The notes under the pieces were generated by a model. The model was not told where the DNA came from. It made no database searches and worked only from the letters and a program-made list of their open reading frames with translations. A stretch of DNA of 6,902 bases, taken from contig CAYZBF010000049.1 in assembly GCA_964476585.1 (NCBI GenBank), positions 1 through 6,902 of the forward strand. Direction: 5' to 3'. Below are positions 1 to 5,666 of the stretch, in pieces; the first letter of the stretch is position 1; every line of letters begins with the position of its first letter. This stretch comes from CAYZBF01 sp964476585. Lineage in GTDB: Bacteria; Hydrothermota; UBA3072. A program made the position numbers and the translations under genes.

Positions 1-44
1 CAAGGTAGCTGTGCCGGAAGGCGCTGCTGGATCACCTCCTTTCT
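1..44 (+). rRNA. 16S ribosomal RNA, 3' end (partial)
   Basis: This is the 3' terminus of a small-subunit rRNA gene; the rest lies upstream of the window. Visible landmarks are the GGTAG segment leading into helix 45, the GGAA tetraloop at 16-19 (the site normally dimethylated by KsgA), and GGATCACCTCCTTTCT at 29-44 containing the anti-Shine-Dalgarno CCTCC (35-39). The mature end is placed at about 42-44 by similarity to known bacterial 16S ends and cannot be fixed from sequence alone. Helix 45 can be drawn as 7-15 pairing with 20-28, with one U-U mismatch (10 with 25). No tRNA or 23S gene follows; the next gene is hflX. Confidence 0.96.
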
Positions 45-45
45 A

Positions 46-60
46 CGGAGTAAATCTCCG
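46..60 (+). other. Small hairpin just after the 16S 3' end
   Basis: CGGAG (46-50) and CTCCG (56-60) are perfect inverted arms around a TAAAT loop. They begin within a few bases of the mature 16S end, so the hairpin could take part in 3' processing or weakly in termination. No clear T-run follows (AAAAGTTTGT), so it is not a convincing intrinsic terminator. The GGAG at 47-50 could instead pair with CTCC at 36-39 in the anti-Shine-Dalgarno, giving two mutually exclusive folds in the precursor. Confidence 0.4.
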
Positions 61-119
61 AAAAGTTTGTAAATGACTCCTCACACTATTCAATTACTTT
101 TCTTATTCTATACAATCCC

Positions 120-147
120 TTGCTTTTTGATTTTTTAATATTATTCT
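120..147 (+). promoter_or_regulatory. Possible promoter for hflX, leaderless transcript
   Basis: TTGCTT (120-125) and TATTCT (142-147) are separated by 16 nt and resemble sigma70-type -35 and -10 boxes, each an imperfect match. The spacing would place the transcription start on or next to the hflX ATG at 154. That would make the message leaderless and would fit the lack of a Shine-Dalgarno sequence there. The spacer is very A/T-rich, so chance matches are likely; this is a weak inference. Transcription could equally continue from the 16S gene. Confidence 0.25.
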
Positions 148-153
148 ATATTC

Positions 154-1245
154 ATGTTTAATATAAAGAAGAATGAGAAAGAGAAGGTTCTTATAGTAGG
201 CCGTGTAGGAAAATCGACTGACAAAGAAAGAGAATTATACGAGTTAAATGAACTGGAAGCTTTAGCAAGAACTGCAGGCGCTGTCCCGATCGAAAAGATT
301 ATCCAACTTAGAAAAGACCCGGATCCTGCCTACTTTATAGGCAAGGGTAAAGCATTGTCTTTGCGAGATATTAAAGTAGATATACTCCTCTTTAATGAAT
401 CGCTCACCCCAGCTCAGATTGCTACCCTTGAAGAATTAACTCGTAAGAAGGTTCTTGATAGACAGGATATAATTCTCGATATATTCGCACAACATGCCAG
501 AACAAAATCTGCCAAGATGGAGGTAGAACTTGCTCAATTGAATTTTAAGTTGACCAGGCTTACTGGTTGGGGAAAAGAACTTTCAAGACTCGGTGGAGGA
601 ATCGGAACAAGAGGTCCGGGTGAAAAGAAGTTAGAAGTAGATAGAAGGAATATCAGAAATAGAATCCATCACCTTAAGAGAGAACTCAAGAAAGTGGAAA
701 GGACGAGAGAAATTCAGAGGACTCACCGAGATGGAATGTTTACCGTCGCCCTCTTAGGGTATACCAATTCTGGTAAGAGTGCCCTTCTTAACGCATTTAC
801 AAACGCAGAGACAGCCGTGAATGATCAGCTTTTTGTTACACTCGACCCCCTGACGCGTGTCGGACTTACAAACAGGAAGGGCAAGTTCCTTCTTATAGAC
901 ACTGTGGGGTTCATACGCGGTATCCCAACTCAACTTATGGCTTCCTTTAAGTCCACTCTTGAAGAAGCCATTGCTGCTGACCTTCGTTTAATACTTGTAG
1001 ATATTTCTTCTGAAAAATATCGTGAAGAGTTAGAGGAAACCAGAAAAGTGATGGAAGAATTAAATATCACTGATTCTGATAATATCTTTGTATTTAACAA
1101 GATCGACCTTATTGTTGATCCCGTAATCTTAAAACACCTTAAGAAACAGAATCCTGACGCCTTATTTATTTCTGTAAAGGAGAAAAAGGGTCTTGATAGT
1201 TTATTGAACAGAATAGATGATTATAAAGAGCGTTTCTGGAATTAG
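154..1245 (+). CDS. hflX: GTPase HflX, ribosome-splitting factor
   Basis: HflX is a cytoplasmic Obg/HflX-superfamily GTPase that binds the 50S subunit and dissociates stalled ribosomes under stress. The 363-residue protein starts with the HflX N-terminal domain (about 10-180), which has YFIGKGKA at 60-67, DRQDIILDIFAQHART at 102-117 and the family glycine-rich signature GGIGTRGPGEKKLE at 148-161. The G domain follows: G1 GYTNSGKS 202-209, switch-I TLDPLTR 229-235, G3 DTVGF 249-253, G4 NKID 315-318 and a G5-like ISVKEKKG near 339-346. It ends soon after the G domain, so it lacks the C-terminal extension of longer homologues such as the E. coli protein. The ATG at 154 gives the expected family N-terminus, but no Shine-Dalgarno sequence precedes it. 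It lies 110 bp after the 16S gene, and its 3' end overlaps glmM by 29 nt. Confidence 0.96.
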   Translation: MFNIKKNEKEKVLIVGRVGKSTDKERELYELNELEALARTAGAVPIEKIIQLRKDPDPAYFIGKGKALSLRDIKVDILLFNESLTPAQIATLEELTRKKVLDRQDIILDIFAQHARTKSAKMEVELAQLNFKLTRLTGWGKELSRLGGGIGTRGPGEKKLEVDRRNIRNRIHHLKRELKKVERTREIQRTHRDGMFTVALLGYTNSGKSALLNAFTNAETAVNDQLFVTLDPLTRVGLTNRKGKFLLIDTVGFIRGIPTQLMASFKSTLEEAIAADLRLILVDISSEKYREELEETRKVMEELNITDSDNIFVFNKIDLIVDPVILKHLKKQNPDALFISVKEKKGLDSLLNRIDDYKERFWN

Positions 1246-2557
1246 AGGTATTGTAGGGGATGGTTTGGACCCCTTGGTTGTAATGAACCTTGCTGCTCAT
1301 TTCGGAGAGTTTATACAAGGTAAATCGGTTATGGTTGGAAGGGATAGCAGGGTATCAGGAGAGACCTTGAAGAATGCTGTCGCAGCAGGGCTTATGGGTG
1401 TTGGAGTAGATTTTATTGATTTGGGAGTTGTTCCCACGCCTACGCTACTATTCAATGTGAAAGTATCTAATGCTTCTGGCGGAATCGTGATTACTGCATC
1501 ACATAATCCTCTCGAATGGAATGCATTGAAACTGGCTTCTCGAGACGGAGAATTTCTATCTAAGAGCAAAGCCAAAGAATTCTTTTTACTTGAGAAAAAA
1601 CTAATTAATTGGAGGAGGGTTGGCGAGTTAGGAAAGAGGGAAGAAAGGAAAGATGGAATAGAAAAACATATAGAAGGAGTTTTAAAATGCGATTGCATTG
1701 TTCCATCGGAAATTCGGGAAAGGAATTTTAAAGTGGTGATAGATTGTGTGAATGGTGGTGCATCAAATGCTTATCCAGAATTTCTAAAACGCCTAAACAC
1801 CGATGTATATCCAATTTTTTGCGAAGGAAATGGTAATTTTCCAAGAGGTCCTGAGCCTAAACCGAAAAATCTCGCTCTGTTAAGAGAAAAAGTGAAGGAA
1901 GTTGGCGCCGATATTGGTTTCGCTACTGATCCTGATGGAGACCGTCTCGCTATTGTTGCAGACAAAGGAGTGTCTCTCTCGGAAGAAAGCACAATTGTTC
2001 TTGCAACTCTGGCAGTTTTGAGTGAGGAAAAGGGGCCCGTTGTAATAAATTTATCCACTACCAGAGGCGTTGAAGATATTGCGAAGAGAGCTGGGGTTCC
2101 TCTCTACCGTTCTCCAGTAGGGGAAGCCAATGTTGTTTCACTAATGAAAGAGAAAAATGCAATAATTGGTGGTGAAGGGAATGGTGGAGTTATATATCCT
2201 GAATTACAGTATACTCGTGATGCAATGTGCGCAATGGGATTAATCCTTCAATATCTTATAGAGAGAGATGAGCCGCTTTCTCAAGTCATGAACACTATTC
2301 CTCAGTATAGGATTGTAAAGGAAGAGATTAGAATGGAGAATAAAGAGGAACAAATGAGATTCGTTGAAAGAGTTAAGAAGGCTAATAAGTGTAAAAAAAT
2401 GGATCAGAGAGATGGTGTAAGGATAGAAGAGGACGATCGCTGGGTTCATGTGAGGATAAGTGGCACAGAACCAATCGTTCGTGTCATTGCTGAAGCTCCT
2501 ACAGAAAAAGGTGCCATGAATTTATGCGAGATGGTGAAAGAGCAAGGGAGGCATTAA
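1217..2557 (+). CDS. glmM: Phosphoglucosamine mutase (archaeal-type PMM/PGM family)
   Basis: This alpha-D-phosphohexomutase probably interconverts glucosamine-6-phosphate and glucosamine-1-phosphate on the way to UDP-GlcNAc. All four family sites are present in 446 residues: the catalytic phosphoserine in TASHNP (Ser95), the Mg-binding DPDGDR (Asp238, Asp240, Asp242), the sugar-recognition loop GEGNGG (319-324), and the phosphate-binding RISGTEPIVR (413-422). The N-terminal SGIRGIVG and GRDSRVSG (41-48) are also typical. Classical bacterial GlmM usually carries GEQSGH in the sugar loop; GEGNGG is more like archaeal phosphoglucosamine mutases and phosphomannomutase-type enzymes. The glmM call therefore leans on the adjacent glmS, and phosphomannomutase/phosphoglucomutase activity remains possible. 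The ATG at 1217 gives the standard N-terminus, lies inside the end of hflX (29-nt overlap) and has no clear Shine-Dalgarno, so translation is probably coupled. Confidence 0.9.
   Translation: MIIKSVSGIRGIVGDGLDPLVVMNLAAHFGEFIQGKSVMVGRDSRVSGETLKNAVAAGLMGVGVDFIDLGVVPTPTLLFNVKVSNASGGIVITASHNPLEWNALKLASRDGEFLSKSKAKEFFLLEKKLINWRRVGELGKREERKDGIEKHIEGVLKCDCIVPSEIRERNFKVVIDCVNGGASNAYPEFLKRLNTDVYPIFCEGNGNFPRGPEPKPKNLALLREKVKEVGADIGFATDPDGDRLAIVADKGVSLSEESTIVLATLAVLSEEKGPVVINLSTTRGVEDIAKRAGVPLYRSPVGEANVVSLMKEKNAIIGGEGNGGVIYPELQYTRDAMCAMGLILQYLIERDEPLSQVMNTIPQYRIVKEEIRMENKEEQMRFVERVKKANKCKKMDQRDGVRIEEDDRWVHVRISGTEPIVRVIAEAPTEKGAMNLCEMVKEQGRH
2546..2551 (+). promoter_or_regulatory. Strong Shine-Dalgarno site for glmS
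   Basis: GGGAGG lies within the last codons of glmM, 6 nt before the glmS ATG at 2558. It complements the CCTCC in the 16S 3' end seen at the start of this window. It fixes the glmS start and contrasts with the absence of such a site before hflX and glmM. Confidence 0.8.
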
Positions 2558-4384
2558 ATGTGTGGAATTGTAGGTTATATAGGGGATAAGGATTTAAACT
2601 CAGTACTTATGTCAGGGCTCTGGAGATTGGAGTATCGGGGTTACGACTCCTCTGGAGTGGCTTCTATTATGAATGGAGACCTTGATGTTAGAAAAGTCGA
2701 AGGTAAATTGATGAACCTCCAAGAGATACTTTCAGAGAAGCCACTTGTTGGAAAGATAGGCATTGGTCATACCAGATGGGCAACTCATGGAGAGCCCTCA
2801 GACCAGAATGCACATCCTCAGGTGGATTGTAATGACAGTATCGCCATAGTTCATAATGGTATAGTTGAAAACTATTATACCCTGAAAGAAGAACTAATTA
2901 AAAAGAAACATGTATTTAAATCAAATACAGATACAGAGGTTATAGCTCATCTCATAGAGGAAAATTACAATGGTGACCTTAAAGAGAGCGTCCTTAAATC
3001 TGTTAGCCGATTAGAGGGTTCTTTTGCCATAGCGGTTATCACTGTGAGTGAGCCTGATAAAATTGTAGCCTACAGGTACGGGAGTCCTCTTATCGTGGGG
3101 CTGGGTAAAAAGGAAAATTTGATTGCCTCAGATATTCCAGCCCTGCTCGATCATACCAAACGCATTGTAATTATGGAAGATGGAGAGATGGCAGTTGTCA
3201 AGAAAAATAAGGTTGAATTTTATAACAAAGATGGAGAAAGCATAGAAAAAGAGGAAAGAGAAATAAAGTGGGGTCCAGAAAGTCTTGATAAAGGTAAGTA
3301 TCCCCATTATATGTTAAAAGAGATATATGAACAGCCGGATGTGATTGAGAGGAATATTGGTCTTCGATTACACGATGGGAAATTTGATTTTGGTGAAAAT
3401 TTCAATTTTTCTCCTCATGAACTCGCACATTTATCCCACATAGTAATACAGGCTTGTGGGACCTCATGGCATGCAGGGTATATAGGTAAGTATATTTTTG
3501 AAGGTTTTTCCAGGATTCGAACCGAAGTAGACATATCTTCCGAATTCAGATACCGAAATCCTGTCATTGAAGGAGAGCCTCTTGTTATGGCAATCAGTCA
3601 ATCGGGAGAAACAGCGGATACTCTTGCAGGTCTACGAGAGGCAAAGGCTAAGTTTCTTAAGGTTCTTTCTCTAGTAAATGTTCGCGGAAGCACGATAGAT
3701 AGGGAATCAGATAGTGCAATCTACTTGAATGCAGGGCCCGAAATAGGAGTCGCTTCCACAAAAGCTTACACATCTCAGATCTTCCAGTTATACCTTTTTG
3801 CTATATATCTATCAAGGCTTAAGTGGTCACTTGATACTTCTGAAATAGAGGAAAAGACCAGAGGAATAATTAAGATACCAGAGAAGATGAGAAGCACATT
3901 GAAGAATGCAGATACAATAAAGGATATAGCAGAGAAGTATAAGGATGCAAAGCACTTTATGTTCATAGGGAGGGGTATAAATTTTCCTTCGGCTCTTGAA
4001 GGAGCATTAAAGTTAAAAGAGATATCTTATATACATGCGACTGGATATCCCGCAGGTGAAATGAAACATGGCCCCATTGCACTAATCACTCAGAATACGC
4101 CTGTGGTAGCCATAGCCCCTCAATCTTCTGTATATGAAAAAATGTTGAATAATATAGAAGAGATTAAATCACGCGGTGCAAAAATCATAGTTGTTGCAAC
4201 TTCCGGTGATAAACGGATAAAAGAACTGGGAGATGATATAATGTATATTCCTCCTTGCGAAGAAAATGTTTCTCCCGTTCTTGTGGCATTACCTTTGCAA
4301 CTCTTTGCCTATTATATCGCAGTGCTTAACGGAAGAGATGTTGATCGTCCCAGAAATTTAGCAAAATCAGTGACTGTTGAATGA
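2558..4384 (+). CDS. glmS: Glutamine--fructose-6-phosphate aminotransferase (isomerizing)
   Basis: GlmS makes glucosamine-6-phosphate and glutamate from fructose-6-phosphate and glutamine, the committed step of amino-sugar synthesis in the cytoplasm. At 608 residues it has the usual bacterial length. The N-terminal Ntn glutaminase domain (about 2-220) begins MCGIVGY, with Cys2 as nucleophile after Met removal, and has RGYDSSG 28-34, HTRWATHG 71-78, HNGIVENY 99-106 and TDTE 124-127. Two SIS domains follow. SIS1 (about 290-420) has ACGTSWHAG 299-307, SQSGET 347-352 and GVASTKAYT 397-405. SIS2 (about 460-600) includes Glu488 and His504. The protein ends with the hallmark LAKSVTVE, whose Lys603 opens the sugar ring. 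Its ATG directly follows the glmM TAA, so the two are co-transcribed and supply consecutive pathway steps. No glmS ribozyme is apparent upstream: the start abuts glmM, leaving no room for one. Confidence 0.98.
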   Translation: MCGIVGYIGDKDLNSVLMSGLWRLEYRGYDSSGVASIMNGDLDVRKVEGKLMNLQEILSEKPLVGKIGIGHTRWATHGEPSDQNAHPQVDCNDSIAIVHNGIVENYYTLKEELIKKKHVFKSNTDTEVIAHLIEENYNGDLKESVLKSVSRLEGSFAIAVITVSEPDKIVAYRYGSPLIVGLGKKENLIASDIPALLDHTKRIVIMEDGEMAVVKKNKVEFYNKDGESIEKEEREIKWGPESLDKGKYPHYMLKEIYEQPDVIERNIGLRLHDGKFDFGENFNFSPHELAHLSHIVIQACGTSWHAGYIGKYIFEGFSRIRTEVDISSEFRYRNPVIEGEPLVMAISQSGETADTLAGLREAKAKFLKVLSLVNVRGSTIDRESDSAIYLNAGPEIGVASTKAYTSQIFQLYLFAIYLSRLKWSLDTSEIEEKTRGIIKIPEKMRSTLKNADTIKDIAEKYKDAKHFMFIGRGINFPSALEGALKLKEISYIHATGYPAGEMKHGPIALITQNTPVVAIAPQSSVYEKMLNNIEEIKSRGAKIIVVATSGDKRIKELGDDIMYIPPCEENVSPVLVALPLQLFAYYIAVLNGRDVDRPRNLAKSVTVE

Positions 4385-4419
4385 TAGTTATAAACTTCCC
4401 GCTCCTTACCACCATTTTT

Positions 4420-4527
4420 TCGCCACTGAGATCGCAAAGAACACGGAGGAAAAACACAAAGAAGATTTCTTTTATTATTTTTAAATATTCCATTATTCTT
4501 TGTGTAGTTTGTGCCCTTTGTGGTGAT
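4420..4527. repeat. Imperfect inverted repeat of the interspersed 'CACAAAG' type
   Basis: The inner arms ACACAAAGAA (4454-4463) and TTCTTTGTGT (4496-4505) are perfect 10-base inverted copies. The outer ends TCGCCAC (4420-4426) and GTGGTGA (4520-4526) match in 6 of 7 positions. Between them the arms are degenerate and rich in short CACNNAG / CAAAG units. From memory, similar strings (CGCCACTGAG-CGCAAAGA-ACACGGAGG) recur as dispersed intergenic repeats in many bacterial genomes; this was not checked here. The element fills most of the 189-bp gap between glmS and the PorV-like gene and encodes nothing credible. It may act as an RNA hairpin at the glmS 3' end or be a relic of a mobile element. 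Confidence 0.6.
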
Positions 4528-4573
4528 TTTGTTCATTGGGGATGGTAATGTTGTGCATAGGTGTGAACTTAGA

Positions 4574-5404
4574 ATGAGTATTATACTATTTTTAGGATTT
4601 ACCTTTTTGTCGGTTCCTGTTCACTCGAGGATCATATATTCAGGAAGTGCGTTTTCATCACATGGGGGAGAGGTAGAGAATTTATTCTGGAATCCTGCGG
4701 GAATGGGAGGAGAAGGGTATATTTCTTCCACCCATAATTACTCAGGAGTTACTTATGGTTGCCTTGGGTTGGTAAAGAAAGTAGGAATTTTCCATTTGGG
4801 AGCAGGGATTACGTTTATGAATTCAAGAAACATTATAAAAACCGATGCAACGGGTTCTTCACTGGGTGAATTCTCCTATTATTCCCTTGTGCCAATCTTT
4901 GCAGGGGAGTACGAAAGGGGAAGCTTTGTGATAGGTGGAAAGCTAAGTTTGCCTTATTCAGCCACAGATATTTATGACAGTTATGGTTTGGGCATGGACC
5001 TTGGTTTGATATATGAAATAAATGAGTGGTTATCTTTCTCAGCTTACGTAAAAAATATAGGGATTCAGCTCAATGAATTTGTTACTGAGAAGGAAGACTT
5101 TCCTGCTGAAGTTCGTTTGGGTAGTCGTTATGGATGGGATAGATATAGTTTTTCTATTGAATATAGTTATCCCCTTGGATTCTCAACATCCATTATTTCT
5201 TCCCTTAATAAGAACTTTGAACTGATAGTTGGATATAATGGTGGACTTAGAGAGTTAAATAAGGCAGGCGATTTGGATTCTATAACGGGATTATCAGTTG
5301 GATTCCGTTTTTACTATAAGAAGATTGTGTTAGATATAGGAGCGGTATCCTATGGAGTTCTTGGGATTAGTAAAACTATAGCGATAAATTGGAGTATAAA
5401 ATGA
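4574..5404 (+). CDS. PorV/PorQ-like outer-membrane beta-barrel protein
   Basis: This is a predicted secreted outer-membrane protein of 276 residues. A signal peptide covers about 1-18 (hydrophobic IILFLGF core, likely cleavage after VPVHS). Just after it is LFWNPAG (37-43), which resembles the N-terminal signature of PorV/PorQ/UPF0164 barrels. The rest is alternating aromatic/glycine beta-strand sequence ending in a short strand (INWSIK) typical of barrel C-termini. PorV-family proteins serve type IX secretion in Bacteroidetes, but distant homologues abound in phyla without proven T9SS, so no precise role is assigned. The start is uncertain. ATG 4574 has AGGTG at 4559-4563. A GTG at 4553 with GGGGATGG upstream would add seven residues including two arginines, giving a charged n-region. 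The open frame reaches back to a GTG at 4511, but that lies inside the inverted repeat. It is probably transcribed separately from glmS. Confidence 0.78.
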   Translation: MSIILFLGFTFLSVPVHSRIIYSGSAFSSHGGEVENLFWNPAGMGGEGYISSTHNYSGVTYGCLGLVKKVGIFHLGAGITFMNSRNIIKTDATGSSLGEFSYYSLVPIFAGEYERGSFVIGGKLSLPYSATDIYDSYGLGMDLGLIYEINEWLSFSAYVKNIGIQLNEFVTEKEDFPAEVRLGSRYGWDRYSFSIEYSYPLGFSTSIISSLNKNFELIVGYNGGLRELNKAGDLDSITGLSVGFRFYYKKIVLDIGAVSYGVLGISKTIAINWSIK

Positions 5405-5450
5405 TTTATCGTAGGATTTACCATACGAAAAGATGCGGTCAATTTCCCCA

Positions 5451-5590
5451 GTTCACCCCATGGAATACCCCGAAAATCGTCTATGCATATTATTTCACGG
5501 GGCGAGGCTCTCATGCTCACTCCTGTGAGATTAAAATCTCACAAACCATGCCCGCCTGCATTCCGAGACGCGCCTCGATACGGCAAGTCC
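5451..5590. other. G+C-richer intergenic element with inverted repeats
   Basis: Between the PorV-like gene and leuC the base composition shifts visibly, with more C/G and CpG-containing words (ACGCGCC, GGGGCGAGG) than in the flanking genes. CCCCATGGAATA (5456-5467) and TATTTCACGGGG (5491-5502) are inverted copies matching in 10 of 12 positions. CGAGGC (5503-5508) and GCCTCG (5572-5577) form a 6-base outer pair that encloses the palindrome at 5524-5543. This suggests either a degenerate interspersed repeat or a folded RNA between the two genes. A 65-codon frame crosses it (ATG 5401, overlapping the upstream stop by ATGA) but looks non-genic. I recognise no known RNA family here. Confidence 0.45.
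5516..5543. repeat. Palindrome with competing CTCAC/GTGAG stems
   Basis: TGTGAGATT (5524-5532) and AATCTCACA (5535-5543) are perfect 9-base inverted arms around AA. Immediately upstream, CTCAC (5516-5520) can pair with the same GTGAG (5525-5529) across a TCCT loop. So GTGAG has two alternative partners; the downstream one makes the longer stem. The arrangement could be a protein-binding operator or an RNA switch ahead of leuC. No T-tract follows, so it is not an ordinary intrinsic terminator. Confidence 0.6.
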
Positions 5591-5593
5591 TAC

Positions 5594-5624
5594 TATAATA
5601 GTTGAAAAGATAATTTTATCTTTT
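5594..5624 (+). promoter_or_regulatory. Possible leuC -10 box followed by an A/T hairpin
   Basis: TATAAT at 5594-5599 is a perfect -10 consensus, but no credible -35 or extended -10 element precedes it. AAAAGATA (5605-5612) and TATCTTTT (5617-5624) are perfect 8-base inverted arms about where the transcript would begin. With only weak A-T pairs the stem is marginal. The region is A/T-rich, so both could be chance. Confidence 0.25.
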
Positions 5625-5655
5625 GTAAGGATATTTATTCTTAAAATTGATAAAA

Positions 5656-5660
5656 AAGGA
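5656..5660 (+). promoter_or_regulatory. Shine-Dalgarno site for leuC (GTG start)
   Basis: AAGGA ends 6 nt before the GTG at 5667. It supports this GTG as the start, and the resulting MGKTFVEKIL is the standard N-terminus of the family. Confidence 0.65.
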
Positions 5661-5666
5661 AATTAA

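Noticed and set aside
46..75. Intrinsic terminator after 16S
   Set aside because: The stem is only 5 bp and is followed by AAAAGTTTGT rather than a T-run.
1297..1698. Long minus-strand frames inside glmM (also at 1771-2058 and 2240-2449)
   Set aside because: They lie wholly within a well-supported glmM coding frame that has all catalytic motifs; they are antisense shadows.
2500..2557. glmS ribozyme upstream of glmS
   Set aside because: The glmS start abuts the glmM coding region, leaving no untranslated leader for the ribozyme fold.
3775..3966. Minus-strand frame inside glmS
   Set aside because: It falls within the intact SIS domains of glmS and has no independent support.
4421..4505. CRISPR array
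   Set aside because: The repeated words are short, degenerate and inverted rather than direct, with no regular spacers and no cas genes.
4312..4536. Minus-strand open frame of 74 codons containing HSTVTDFAKFLG
   Set aside because: It is the antisense of the conserved glmS C-terminus (LAKSVTVE) running into the inverted repeat. This antisense peptide looks conserved only because glmS is, and it is a familiar spurious annotation.
5401..5598. Possible 65-codon gene with an ATGA overlap to the PorV-like gene
   Set aside because: The stop/start overlap is attractive, but the frame runs straight through palindromes and the G+C-richer element. Its residues show no recognisable domain or plausible fold, and no Shine-Dalgarno is evident.
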